This document shows positions 34,188 through 43,067 of a stretch of DNA of 64,000 bases, one piece after another; position 1 is the first letter of the stretch, and each line of letters begins with the position of its first letter. Location of the stretch: NCBI GenBank assembly GCA_900105895.1, contig FNSH01000002.1, forward strand, positions 1-64,000, given 5' to 3'. Under the pieces are notes generated by a model. The model made no database searches and had not been told where the DNA came from. It worked only from the letters and a program-made list of their open reading frames with translations. Source of the DNA: Atopobium minutum. Its GTDB lineage: Bacteria > Actinomycetota > Coriobacteriia > Coriobacteriales > Atopobiaceae. Both the position numbers and the translations under genes were made by a program.

Positions 34188-35918
34188 ATGTTTGATAAGC
34201 GCTTACTTAAGCTCTGCCAAGAGGCAAGGCTATATATCGCCGGAAATATTTTCTTCCAATGGGTAGAGTTGCTGCTTAATGCAGCAATGATTTATGTGAT
34301 TAGCAATGCAGTCCAAAGGCTCTATCTAAAATCCTGGGGCACACAAGAACTGTTGCGCCTTGTTCTTATCATCATATGCTTTACTATCGCACGTTTTGCA
34401 ACAACAAAACTGGCGACAAAAATGAGCTACCTCGCATCCCGCAACGTCAAAAAAACGCTACGCGAAAAGATATATAAAAAGCTCCTTGCGCTTGGCGGAA
34501 GCTGGCATGACAAAGTAAATACCGCAGAATTGGTACAAGAAAGCGTAGAGGGTGTTGAGCAGCTTGAAAACTATTTTGGACTGTATCTTCCACAATTCTT
34601 TTATGCATTTCTAGCACCAATTACGCTCTTTGTGCTGTTTGGACTTTACGGGAGTTGGACAGTCGGTGCCATACTGCTGGTTTGCGTACCCCTAATTCCG
34701 GGGGCCATTATGATAGTGCAAAAGATTGCCAAAAAGCTTCTTAGTACATACTGGGATCAATATACACAGCTGGGAAGCACCTTTCTTGAAAATCTACAGG
34801 GCATGACAACACTAAAAACTTACCAGGCGGACGCATGGAAAAATGAGCAGATGAACGCTGAGTCGGAGCACTTTCGCAAGGTGACCATGGCGGTACTCAC
34901 CATGCAGCTCAATTCCATTATCGTCATGGACTTTTTAGCGTATGGCGGAGCGGCTCTCGGCATTATCCTTATCGTAAAATCCTTCATGGATGGAAGCCTT
35001 TCTCTTGCAAGCGGCTTGTTCATGATTCTGTTGTCGGCAGACTTCTTCCTGCCTATGCGCAAGCTGGGAAGCTACTTCCATATAGCCATGAATGGCATGG
35101 CCGCAAGTGACAAAATTTTTACGTTCTTAGACCAAACAGAGCCAAAACAAGGGACTCAGACTGTCTGCGGCAGGAATATCTCTGTCAAAAATCTCGGCTT
35201 TTCCTACGATGGAAAGCGAGAGGTATTGCACGGTATTGACATGGAGATTCCGGAGCAGAGCTTCATTGGGATTATCGGTAAATCTGGTAGCGGCAAATCA
35301 ACCCTTGCCCGCCTTCTTATGAGAAGAAGCCATCCAACCTCTGGTGAGATCCAAATAGATAAAACGCCGCTCGAAGCCATTTTGGAAGAAAGCCTCATGG
35401 AGACCATAACCTACCTTGGTTTTGGAAGCGTCTTTTTTAAGGGAACGGTGTACGAAAACCTAGCGCTTGCTATGACAAAGCCAGACGAGAAGCGCATGTG
35501 GCAGGTACTTCATGATTGTCAGCTTGACGCTTTTCTCCACACCCAAGACGGGCTACAAACGCAACTTCTAGAAAACGCCTCTAATTTGTCGGGCGGGCAA
35601 AGACAACGCCTTGCACTGGCAAGAGCAATTTTGCACGATACACCCATCTATATCTTTGATGAAGCCACCAGCAACATAGATATAGAGAGTGAAGAAGCTA
35701 TTTTAGATGAAATACGTCGTATGGCTCAAAGCAAGACAGTCATTATGATCTCCCACCGTCTTGCAAATGTTGTCTTCGCAGACACCATTTACTGTATGGA
35801 CCAAGGCACCATAGTTGAAAGCGGAACTCACAATGAGCTGCTCAAGCAAAACGTTACATATGCTGGGCTGTGGGAAACGCAACAGATGCTAGAGCAGTAT
35901 GGAAAAGAGGCTCTGTAA
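34188..35918 (+). CDS. ABC transporter, fused TMD-NBD, CydD-like
   Basis: A half transporter of about 576 residues. Start 34188 (MFDKRLLKLCQEARLY) has AGAAGGA upstream; an in-frame ATG at 34116 or 34119 would place the palindrome inside the coding region and is less likely. The first 310 residues are a six-helix exporter-fold membrane domain (LPQFFYAFLAPITLFVLFGLYG is CydD-like). The ABC domain has Walker A GKSGSGKST, signature LSGGQRQRLALARA and Walker B IYIFDEATSNID. CydDC exports cysteine and glutathione or supports haem-protein assembly; no cytochrome bd genes are nearby, so the real substrate is unknown. Confidence 0.85.
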   Translation: MFDKRLLKLCQEARLYIAGNIFFQWVELLLNAAMIYVISNAVQRLYLKSWGTQELLRLVLIIICFTIARFATTKLATKMSYLASRNVKKTLREKIYKKLLALGGSWHDKVNTAELVQESVEGVEQLENYFGLYLPQFFYAFLAPITLFVLFGLYGSWTVGAILLVCVPLIPGAIMIVQKIAKKLLSTYWDQYTQLGSTFLENLQGMTTLKTYQADAWKNEQMNAESEHFRKVTMAVLTMQLNSIIVMDFLAYGGAALGIILIVKSFMDGSLSLASGLFMILLSADFFLPMRKLGSYFHIAMNGMAASDKIFTFLDQTEPKQGTQTVCGRNISVKNLGFSYDGKREVLHGIDMEIPEQSFIGIIGKSGSGKSTLARLLMRRSHPTSGEIQIDKTPLEAILEESLMETITYLGFGSVFFKGTVYENLALAMTKPDEKRMWQVLHDCQLDAFLHTQDGLQTQLLENASNLSGGQRQRLALARAILHDTPIYIFDEATSNIDIESEEAILDEIRRMAQSKTVIMISHRLANVVFADTIYCMDQGTIVESGTHNELLKQNVTYAGLWETQQMLEQYGKEAL

Positions 35919-37577
35919 ATGAATCGTCAATCAAAAGCAAAAGTCCTCTTTAGGATGCTTGGTCTAGTAAAGCCGCTTGCTGGCTGGATGGTACTTACTG
36001 TTTTGATGGGGACCCTGGGATTTCTTGCGGCACAGTTCATTCCCATTCTTGGTGCATATGGCATTTTGTGTGGACTGGAAAACCGTGCCTTCTCCCCTCT
36101 TTGGCTGCTTTGGGCATCATTGATTGCCTGTGCTCTTTTGCGAGCCGTGTTTCGCTTAATAGAGCAGCGGACAAATCACTACATCGCCTTTACCCTGCTT
36201 GCCATCGTTCGCGATAAGGTATTTAAGGCGCTCAGAAAACTCTGTCCTGCCAAGCTGGAGGGACGAGACAAAGGAGATCTTATTAGCCTCATCACTTCTG
36301 ACGTGGAACTGTTAGAGGTCTTTTACGCTCATACCATCTCGCCCATCTGCATTGCTGTTCTCACATCGGGGATCATGTGCGTCTATATTGGCCATTTTCA
36401 TTGGAGCCTTGGGCTGCTTGCCCTCGTTGCATTTTTGGTCGTTGGAGTCGTACTTCCTCTTGTGATTTCAAAGCAAAGCGGGACGGTGGGAGATGCGCTT
36501 CGTGCCCAATCGGGAGAGCTGGCAGCATTTATGCTAGAGAATATCCGCGGTCTGGACGAGACAATACAATATGGTTGTGCAAATCAAAGACTGACAGCCA
36601 TAAACCAAAAAACGGACGAGCTCAGCAAGCGTCAGGCCCTGCTCAACCGTCTTACGGGCACCAACCTAGCTCTTGCCAACACACTGATTCTTCTCTTTGA
36701 TGCGGCAATGCTGCTGCTTTCTGGCAGCTTGTACCTCAACGGTACGGTGGGATTTGACGGTTTTCTCATCCCTCTTATCGCACTGATGTCCTCGTTTGGT
36801 CCGGTTATTGCACTGGCAAATCTTGGTACAACCTTGCAATCCACCACCGCAGCCGCTTCCCGCGTACTCAGCCTTTTGGACGAGAAGCCCCAAACGCAGG
36901 ACATAACTGGGAGAGAAGACATTTCCTTTACTGGTGCAGAACTGCGTGACGTATCGTTTTCATACAGTGGAGAAACAATTCTGGATCAGCTATCGGTTTC
37001 GTTTCCCAAAAATACAATTGTTGGGATAGTGGGAAAATCTGGCTGCGGAAAATCTACTATGATGAAGCTCCTTATGCGTTTCTGGAAAGCAAACAAGGGC
37101 TCAGTGAGCATTTCCAATAGAAGCGTGGAAGAGATCAACACATCTAACCTGCGCGCCATGGAAAGCTATATGACCCAGGACACGCAGCTGTTCATGGATA
37201 CCATTGCAAATAACATTAGGATAGCCAAGCTTTCTGCCAGCGATAAAGAAGTAGAGGCTGCCTGTAAAAAAGTGGCTCTGCACGATTTTATTATGACGCT
37301 GCCCAAAGGCTATGAAACACAGGTAGGAGAGCTGGGCGAAACCCTCTCTGGTGGTGAACGTCAGCGTATTGGACTAGCACGAGCCTTTTTACACGATGCA
37401 CCCTTTATGCTGCTTGACGAGCCTACCAGCAATCTGGACAGCTTAAATGAGGCGCTTATTCTGCGTTCATTACGCGAGCAAGCAAGCGATAAAACCATTG
37501 CTCTTGTATCGCATCGCAAAAGCACCGTACGTATTGCAGACACGGTGATCTCTATGGAACAGGGAAGAATTTCGTAG
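35919..37577 (+). CDS. ABC transporter, fused TMD-NBD, CydC-like
   Basis: A 552-residue partner of the preceding half transporter; its ATG directly follows the preceding stop codon. The membrane domain covers about 1-310 and includes a long helix VTSDVELLEVFYAHTISPI-like segment (with I for V), typical of CydC. The ABC domain has Walker A GKSGCGKST, signature LSGGERQRIGLARA and Walker B FMLLDEPTSNLD. The two genes probably encode one heterodimeric exporter in the cytoplasmic membrane. Confidence 0.85.
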   Translation: MNRQSKAKVLFRMLGLVKPLAGWMVLTVLMGTLGFLAAQFIPILGAYGILCGLENRAFSPLWLLWASLIACALLRAVFRLIEQRTNHYIAFTLLAIVRDKVFKALRKLCPAKLEGRDKGDLISLITSDVELLEVFYAHTISPICIAVLTSGIMCVYIGHFHWSLGLLALVAFLVVGVVLPLVISKQSGTVGDALRAQSGELAAFMLENIRGLDETIQYGCANQRLTAINQKTDELSKRQALLNRLTGTNLALANTLILLFDAAMLLLSGSLYLNGTVGFDGFLIPLIALMSSFGPVIALANLGTTLQSTTAAASRVLSLLDEKPQTQDITGREDISFTGAELRDVSFSYSGETILDQLSVSFPKNTIVGIVGKSGCGKSTMMKLLMRFWKANKGSVSISNRSVEEINTSNLRAMESYMTQDTQLFMDTIANNIRIAKLSASDKEVEAACKKVALHDFIMTLPKGYETQVGELGETLSGGERQRIGLARAFLHDAPFMLLDEPTSNLDSLNEALILRSLREQASDKTIALVSHRKSTVRIADTVISMEQGRIS

Positions 37578-37768
37578 CGCATTCGCACAAAATATAGCTT
37601 GGTTTTAGCTCTCCGACTCCTCCTGAGCTTTAACCTACTGAGCTTTAATAATAACGCTGTTTTTAGTTTTATTTAAGGTATGTAACATAATAGCTGCTAC
37701 CATGTACATAAGAGAAACCTTTGTGATAGCGTACATGCTCTCTCGTACACACAAGAAAAGGAGGCCAC

Positions 37769-38509
37769 ATGGACTTTTCCGAGTTGGTCAAGCTACTGGG
37801 AATCCTAGTAGTAATTGTGGGATTTACCCTTAAATGGGATTCAATCCTTACCATTTTGGCGGCTGCCATAGTAACTGCAGTTATTGCAGGCATGGATCCC
37901 ATTGTCTTCTTGCAAACCTTAGGCAAAAGCTTTGTATCCAACCGCGCCATGCTTATTACCGTAGTTATTTTCATACTTACGGGTACCCTCGAAAGAAATG
38001 GTTTGCGTGTAGCAGCACATCGCGTTATGTCCAGCATCAAGGGTGCTTCGGCTGGCATTGTTATGGCAATCTACGGTGTGTTCCGCGTCATTTTTGGTGC
38101 CTTTAACGTAAGCTTTGGCGGTGTAGCCGGTTTTGTGAAGCCGGTTGTTATGCCTATGGCAGAGGCCGCGGATGATCCCGACGGTAAAACTATGAGTCCC
38201 AAGCACCGCGACGAACTCAAAGCCATGGCTTCTGGTATGGAAAACATTGCTTGGTTCTTTGGTCAGGTCCTCTTTGTGGGATCTTCGGGCATGCTGCTGG
38301 TACAGGGTACCTTAAAAGATCTTGGTTACACTGTTGACCTGGTCAAGCTTGCTGTTATAGAAATCCCTGTCGCTATCATTGCTGTCCTATTTACCTCTGC
38401 GTATTACATCATTTTGGATCGTCGCTACCAAAAGCGTGATCAAGAGCTTTTGGCACAGGCTGCCGAGAAGACCGCACAGGTCGCAGACCAGGAAGGAGGC
38501 GAAGCGTAA
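37769..38509 (+). CDS. DUF969 membrane protein
   Basis: A 246-residue integral membrane protein with about six hydrophobic segments, beginning ELVKLLGILVVIVGFTLKWD. It contains the conserved GTLERNGLRVAAHRVM and GAFNVSFGGVAGFVKPVVMPMA segments of DUF969. It is always seen, to my knowledge, beside a DUF979 protein, and here it is followed by one and by pyroglutamyl peptidase. Together they are likely a two-subunit transporter, probably for a pyroglutamyl compound or small peptide (inference). RBS AAAGGAGG precedes the start. Confidence 0.85.
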   Translation: MDFSELVKLLGILVVIVGFTLKWDSILTILAAAIVTAVIAGMDPIVFLQTLGKSFVSNRAMLITVVIFILTGTLERNGLRVAAHRVMSSIKGASAGIVMAIYGVFRVIFGAFNVSFGGVAGFVKPVVMPMAEAADDPDGKTMSPKHRDELKAMASGMENIAWFFGQVLFVGSSGMLLVQGTLKDLGYTVDLVKLAVIEIPVAIIAVLFTSAYYIILDRRYQKRDQELLAQAAEKTAQVADQEGGEA

Positions 38510-39486
38510 TGGGAGCATTCATTGCATTCTTCACCTCAACCGATCCAGAGATTACGCTTTCTTTGAAGCTGCTTGAGATCGTCTACCTCATCGTAGGCCT
38601 CGTTTTGCTATATGCCGGCATTGCCAACTTCCGCGATAAAACCAACGAGAAGCGCATTGGCTCAGGAATCTTTTGGACCATGCTAGGTCTGCTTTTTGTG
38701 GTAGGCCGCTGGATACCTGCGGAATACACTGGTATCGGCCTGGTTATCATGCTCCTTCCTGTCATCTTTAAACAGATCGACAAGGGCAAAGATGTTACCA
38801 AGCCAAGCGAGGAAGAAATGGAGTATGCCTTTAACACTATTGGCAACAAGATTTTCCTTGCAGCATTTAGTATTGGCGTAACCGCGTTGCTCGGAGCTTT
38901 TATTTTCCCCAAGATTTCCTCTCTTGTCGGTCTAACTGTGGGCGTGTTTATCGGCTGCATCATTTTGATTGTTCTTCGCCCCAAGCAAAACACCCCCAAG
39001 GTCTTTATCGAGGATGCTCGTCGCATGCTTGATGTGGTTGGTCCTTTGCTCATCCTTCCTATCTTGCTTGCAATTCTTGGTGCTACCTTTACCGCGGCAG
39101 GCGTTGGTGACGTTATATCGCACCTGGTAGGCGGCATTATTCCTGAAGGCAACCTTGTGGTTGGCATCATTGTCTACTGCGTGGGCATGGCGCTGTTTAC
39201 CGCCATCATGGGCAATGCCTTTGCCGCTATTACCGTTCTTACCGTTGGTATTGGCGCTCCCTTTGTACTTTCTTTGGGTGCAGATCCAGCTGTTGTAGGC
39301 GCACTTGCACTTACCTGCGGTTTTTGCGGAACCCTTATGACCCCCATGGCAGCAAACTTTAACATTGTGCCCGTTGCTATCCTTGAGATGGATGATGAGT
39401 ACGGCGTTATCAAAAAGCAGCTCATTCCCGCTGCCTTTATGCTGCTGGTCCAAACAATTATGATGATTATTCTTGCTGTTCACTAA
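38509..39486 (+). CDS. DUF979 membrane protein
   Basis: A 325-residue protein with nine or ten hydrophobic helices, and the conserved AIMGNAFAAITVLTVGIGAPF and CGFCGTLMTPMAANFNIVP segments of DUF979. The second resembles substrate-binding re-entrant loops of ion-coupled transporters. Its start overlaps the DUF969 stop (TAATG), so the two are translationally coupled and probably form one complex. The pcp gene follows after ten bases. Confidence 0.85.
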   Translation: MGAFIAFFTSTDPEITLSLKLLEIVYLIVGLVLLYAGIANFRDKTNEKRIGSGIFWTMLGLLFVVGRWIPAEYTGIGLVIMLLPVIFKQIDKGKDVTKPSEEEMEYAFNTIGNKIFLAAFSIGVTALLGAFIFPKISSLVGLTVGVFIGCIILIVLRPKQNTPKVFIEDARRMLDVVGPLLILPILLAILGATFTAAGVGDVISHLVGGIIPEGNLVVGIIVYCVGMALFTAIMGNAFAAITVLTVGIGAPFVLSLGADPAVVGALALTCGFCGTLMTPMAANFNIVPVAILEMDDEYGVIKKQLIPAAFMLLVQTIMMIILAVH

Positions 39487-39496
39487 GGAGAATACC

Positions 39497-40147
39497 ATGG
39501 CAAAGATCCTTGTAACTGGTTTTCAACCTTTCGGCGGAGAATCTATGAACCCAGCGTGGGAGGCGGTACGCGCACTGCCCGACACCATTGCGGGCGCTGA
39601 GGTTGTCAAGATAGAAATCCCGGTTGTGTTTGGTGAAGGAGCCGCAAAGGTAGCAGCAGCTATCGAGGCCGAGCAGCCCACCCACGTGCTGTGCGTTGGA
39701 CAGGCTGGCGGCCGCGCTAAGATCACCCCCGAGTTCGTAGGTATCAACTATCGCGATGCCCGCATTCCAGACAATGCCGGAAATCAGCCAATTGACGAGA
39801 AGATCGTCGAGGGAGCACCTAACGCATACTTTGCAACCCTTCCCGTACGCGCCATGATACGTGCTATGAATGACGCTGGTATTCCAGCAGCGGTTTCCTA
39901 CACGGCAGGCACCTACGTATGCAACGATGTTATGTACAGCCTCTTGCACGAGCTTGCTACCAAGCACCCCAACGTACACGGTACCTTCCTGCATGTCCCG
40001 TATGCAACCGAGCAAGCAACCAAGCAGCCCGTAGGCACAGCCAGCATGACTGTTGAGATGATGACACGAGGACTGGAGCTGGCACTCGAAGCAGCCATTA
40101 CGCACGATGTCGATGTTGTTGATGGCGCAACCGGAGATATTCAGTAG
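39497..40147 (+). CDS. pcp: Pyroglutamyl-peptidase I
   Basis: A 216-residue cytosolic cysteine peptidase (family C15) that removes N-terminal pyroglutamate. The catalytic residues are in place: Glu79 (ITPEF), Cys142 (GTYVCND) and His166 (TFLHVPY). It begins MAKILVTGFQPFGGE after AAGGAG. It is the last gene of the DUF969-DUF979-pcp operon, which suggests import and cleavage of pyroglutamyl peptides. Confidence 0.96.
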   Translation: MAKILVTGFQPFGGESMNPAWEAVRALPDTIAGAEVVKIEIPVVFGEGAAKVAAAIEAEQPTHVLCVGQAGGRAKITPEFVGINYRDARIPDNAGNQPIDEKIVEGAPNAYFATLPVRAMIRAMNDAGIPAAVSYTAGTYVCNDVMYSLLHELATKHPNVHGTFLHVPYATEQATKQPVGTASMTVEMMTRGLELALEAAITHDVDVVDGATGDIQ

Positions 40148-40212
40148 GTTTGCAATCAAACAAACATACGGGGCTTCTCGCCCCTCTAGCCCTCTAGTAA
40201 AAGCACTAAAAG

Positions 40213-40238
40213 GCCTGTCACGCGGTGGCAGGTTTTTT
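40213..40238 (+). terminator. Intrinsic terminator after pcp
   Basis: Stem GCCTGTCAC/GTGGCAGG (one G.T pair) with a GCG loop, followed by six T. Confidence 0.8.
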
Positions 40239-40395
40239 AGTGGCACAGGTACAGATTCCAACCCAAAACAAACGACGCTTTCACAAAGCGCTTCCTTAAA
40301 GCACACGACACTCCACCAACGCAGCGCCGCTCCAGAATGCTGCAGAGCGTACTTTAAGTAAACTTTGATATATCAGCTGTATTCCCATGCGCGCG

Positions 40396-40404
40396 TGCTA
40401 TACT
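40396..40404 (+). promoter_or_regulatory. Extended -10 promoter for DUF47-pit operon
   Basis: TGCTATACT matches an extended -10 element. It lies 36 bases before the DUF47 start codon. No good -35 is visible at normal spacing. Confidence 0.5.
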
Positions 40405-40439
40405 AAAAAACTGTGAATTTTTCTGCGAAAGGCCTACAC

Positions 40440-41063
40440 ATGAGTCGTGTATCACGCAAGGAAGATGCGTTTTTTAGCCTCTTTTCTGAGTTTGCATCAT
40501 TAACCGTTTCTGCAGCTAAACTCTTTGTTGATCTCGTAGACAACTACCCCGCTTCACAAGATTTGGTTCCCAAGATTAAAGACTATGAAAACCTCTGCGA
40601 TGAGCAAGTGGGCAAGATCATTACCACGCTCAATTCTTCTTTTATTACGCCTTTTGATCGAGAAGATATTTCTGAGCTTGCACTGCTTATGGATGAGATC
40701 GTAGACGGCATGGAAAGCACCTCTGCTCGTTTTGCTTTATATGACATCACTACCATACGCCCTGAAGCCACTCAAATGGCACATCTACTCTTGTTTGCAA
40801 CAGAGGAATTGCAAAAAGCCTTTGATCGTTTTTCCGATTACAAAAAAGATGAATCCGTTATCAAACATACTAAAGCAACCAATGAGTATGAAGATAAGGC
40901 AGACGTGGTGTATCGCACTGCAATGGGTGACATCTTCCGTGATACCGAGCATCCCGTTGAGGTCATTAAATGGAAAAGCCTCATGGACAAAATGGAAGAA
41001 ACCATGGATGCCTGCAAACATGTTGCAAATGCAGTACAGAACGTAATCGTCAAAAATGGTTAG
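40440..41063 (+). CDS. DUF47 PhoU-like phosphate transport regulator
   Basis: A 207-residue all-helical protein (MSRVSRKEDAFFSLFSEFASL). It contains the DUF47 features FITPFDREDISELALLMDEIVDGMESTSAR and EVIKWKSLMDKMEETMDACKHVANAV. Proteins of this family sit beside Pit phosphate transporters and are thought to regulate or stabilise them, as PhoU does for Pst. It overlaps the pit gene by eight bases. Confidence 0.92.
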   Translation: MSRVSRKEDAFFSLFSEFASLTVSAAKLFVDLVDNYPASQDLVPKIKDYENLCDEQVGKIITTLNSSFITPFDREDISELALLMDEIVDGMESTSARFALYDITTIRPEATQMAHLLLFATEELQKAFDRFSDYKKDESVIKHTKATNEYEDKADVVYRTAMGDIFRDTEHPVEVIKWKSLMDKMEETMDACKHVANAVQNVIVKNG

Positions 41064-42051
41064 TGTATTACTCGTTGCGGTATTAGCCGCCGCACTACTC
41101 TTTGAATTTATCAATGGCTTTCACGATACGGCAAACGCTATTGCTACCACGGTTTATACCAAAGCACTTCCCCTGCGCGTAGCAATCATGATGTCCGCAA
41201 CCATGAACTTTATTGGTGCTCTTACCAGCGAAAAAGTTGCTATGACTATCGCAAGTGGTCTTGTTACGGTACAACTCCAACTCTATGTTATCTTTGCTGC
41301 ACTGGCAGGTGCTATTATCTGGGATTTATTTACCTGGTGGTTTTCCATCCCAAGTTCCAGCTCCCATGCACTTATTGGTAGCCTTATTGGCGCAACCATT
41401 ATGTTTACCCACTCAACCAGCGATATTCTCTGGAAGGGTGTCGTAGAAAAGGTTGTTATTCCTCTGTTTACCTCCCCTCTTATAGGCATGGCTTTAGGTT
41501 ATCTGTTTATGAAGCTTGTTTTTGAGCTCCTGGCAGAGTGGCCACCCAAAAAAGCTAATGGACTGTTCCATAAGCTGCAGATCTTATCGGCAGCGTTTAT
41601 GGCTTATAGTCACGGCAATAATGACGCACAAAAAACCATGGGTATCATTACGCTTGCTTTGGTTACAGCTGGCTTATACGATCCGTCGCTGGGCATTCCC
41701 CTATGGGTCAAGCTTGTGTGTGCTACCACCATGGCACTTGGCACCTCTATTGGCGGCGGTCGCATTATGCGTACCGTAGGAGATGGCGTAACCAGGCTTA
41801 CCCCTGTTATTGGCTTTGTAGCAGAAGCCAGTTCCACCATTGCCATTGAAGTCATGACCGCCTTGGGCGCACCTGTTTCTACCACGCAAGTTATCACCAC
41901 CTCTATCATGGGCGCTGGCTCTGCTCGTAGGCGCACTTCGGTACGCTGGGGCGTTGCTCGCAAGATTATTGCTGCATGGTTTATCACACTACCCGCAACC
42001 ATCTTTTTAGGTGCTCTGGTAGCATTTGCAACAGGCTTGTTCCTAGCCTAA
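41056..42051 (+). CDS. pit: Inorganic phosphate transporter, Pit family
   Basis: A 331-residue membrane protein with about ten hydrophobic helices. The two Pit signature repeats are clear: FINGFHDTANAIATTVYT near residue 18 and AYSHGNNDAQKTMGIIT near residue 190; the inverted halves carry SSSHALIGSLIGA and APVSTTQVITTSIMGAG. It imports phosphate as a metal-phosphate complex with protons. It starts inside the DUF47 gene, so the two proteins are made together. Confidence 0.96.
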   Translation: MVSVLLVAVLAAALLFEFINGFHDTANAIATTVYTKALPLRVAIMMSATMNFIGALTSEKVAMTIASGLVTVQLQLYVIFAALAGAIIWDLFTWWFSIPSSSSHALIGSLIGATIMFTHSTSDILWKGVVEKVVIPLFTSPLIGMALGYLFMKLVFELLAEWPPKKANGLFHKLQILSAAFMAYSHGNNDAQKTMGIITLALVTAGLYDPSLGIPLWVKLVCATTMALGTSIGGGRIMRTVGDGVTRLTPVIGFVAEASSTIAIEVMTALGAPVSTTQVITTSIMGAGSARRRTSVRWGVARKIIAAWFITLPATIFLGALVAFATGLFLA

Positions 42052-42086
42052 AAGGTCTACGTAGTGGTTATGTAGGGGTAGTTCGC

Positions 42087-42743
42087 ATGTTTAACCTTGT
42101 GCTTGTAGAACCAGAAATACCTACCAATACCGGCAATATTGGCCGAAGCTGTGTGGTCAGTGGCACCCGTCTTCATCTTATTGGGCCTCTAGGCTTTTCT
42201 TTGGACGATAAAAGCCTCAAACGTGCGGGCATGGCATATTGGCAAAGCCTTGACGTACAGCTCTATGAGAGCTGGGAGGACTTTATGGAGCAGAATGCTC
42301 CCTTTGCAACACCAGCTCAAACGGGGCCAACACCGTCCACATCTCCAAACCACAGCCTCCCTCAACTGCATTTCTTAACCAAAAAGGCACGTAAGACCTA
42401 TGCAGAAGCCACCTATCGTGACGGAGATTTTCTCATCTTTGGTAAAGAGAGCTGTGGGTTGTCCGAAGAGCTTCTGGCTCAACACGCTTTAGAGTGTGAA
42501 CGTATTCCCATGCTTTGTGACGATGAGTCCCTCATAAACGGTGATACCTGGAGCAGTAGGAACGCTTCACTGGCTTCTCAAACTACGCCACACACCCATG
42601 AAGCCTTGCTGGCTCAAGACATTTGTGGCAACTTCATTGATCCAGAAGACTACCACGTAAGCGCTCTTAATCTGTCTAACGCAGCCGCAATCGTACTCTA
42701 TGAAGCCTTGCGTCAGACTAATTTTTCCACTATGGGAAAATAA
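42087..42743 (+). CDS. trmL: tRNA (cytidine34-2'-O)-methyltransferase, TrmL type, with insertions
   Basis: A 218-residue SPOUT methyltransferase. Motifs MFNLVLVEPEIPTNTGNIGRS, LIFGKESCGLSEELL and LNLSNAAAIVLYEAL are those of TrmL, which 2'-O-methylates the wobble nucleotide of tRNA-Leu. The family is usually about 155-170 residues. Extra sequence is seen near 75-95 (PAQTGPTPSTSPNHSLPQ, low complexity) and near 150-185 (SLINGDTWSSRNASLASQT), where the conserved PM.....R..NL region is stretched. Start 42087 is chosen by homology, with GGGG upstream. Confidence 0.85.
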   Translation: MFNLVLVEPEIPTNTGNIGRSCVVSGTRLHLIGPLGFSLDDKSLKRAGMAYWQSLDVQLYESWEDFMEQNAPFATPAQTGPTPSTSPNHSLPQLHFLTKKARKTYAEATYRDGDFLIFGKESCGLSEELLAQHALECERIPMLCDDESLINGDTWSSRNASLASQTTPHTHEALLAQDICGNFIDPEDYHVSALNLSNAAAIVLYEALRQTNFSTMGK

Positions 42744-42785
42744 TACTTGCATAACTGCGATAGGACGCGTACAGTTCTTAGCAAT

Positions 42786-42791
42786 TATAAA
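42786..42791 (+). promoter_or_regulatory. Candidate -10 for Trp leader/ECF operon
   Basis: TATAAA lies 30 bases before the leader peptide start, flanked by TTAGC and GCTAA (42778-42782 and about 42795-42799), which could be a small operator. No convincing -35 is seen. Confidence 0.4.
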
Positions 42792-42820
42792 ACGGCTAAC
42801 AAACTTAAGGAGGCGCACGG

Positions 42821-42895
42821 ATGACCAGCTCCACAGTACAATTTGTTCTTACTAACTGGTGGTGGCGCATGCATATTGCAATCGGTCAATCGTGA
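42821..42895 (+). CDS. Tryptophan leader peptide with three consecutive Trp codons
   Basis: A 24-residue frame starts at ATG 42821, preceded by TAAGGAGG, and ends at TGA 42893-42895. Codons 13-15 are TGG TGG TGG (42857-42865), giving the sequence NWWWRM. Nothing else in the stretch looks coding. A perfect terminator hairpin with a T run follows 41 bases later, and then an ECF transporter operon. Three adjacent Trp codons in a peptide this short are very unlikely by chance. By analogy with trpL, translation speed through these codons would sense charged tRNA-Trp. Confidence 0.85.
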   Translation: MTSSTVQFVLTNWWWRMHIAIGQS

Positions 42896-42910
42896 GTCTT
42901 CTGCACGCGC
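42865..42910 (+). promoter_or_regulatory. Candidate 1:2 pairing of Trp attenuator
   Basis: GCGCATGCA (42865-42873), directly after the Trp codons, can pair with TGCACGCGC (42902-42910) at eight of nine positions. A ribosome stalled on the Trp codons would cover the first arm. The segment GAGTCTTCTG (42894-42903) could then pair, with one bulge, with CAGGAACTC (42933-42941), which overlaps the terminator arm. The pairings are proposed by eye. Confidence 0.5.
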
Positions 42911-42936
42911 TACTCGCTCTTCTGTAGTATTTCAGG

Positions 42937-42962
42937 AACTCCCGGGAGACCGGGAGTTTTTT
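42937..42962 (+). terminator. Attenuator (intrinsic terminator) before ECF operon
   Basis: A perfect 9-bp stem AACTCCCGG/CCGGGAGTT with a GAGA loop is followed by TTTT and further T. It lies between the Trp leader peptide and the ECF-S gene, where it can end transcription when tryptophan is plentiful. Confidence 0.88.
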
Positions 42963-43067
42963 ATTAGCTCAGTAAGTTCAGCCAGTTCAGTGCAGCAAGA
43001 CCTATGACCACCAGCTCTAAAACAGGTTCTACGATGCAAGCACCCATAAGCAAAAGGAAGGTAGCAT

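Noticed and set aside
39467..40306. A 279-codon open frame on the minus strand opposite pcp.
   Set aside because: It is the shadow of pcp, whose catalytic residues and RBS are clear. The antisense product has no recognisable domain.
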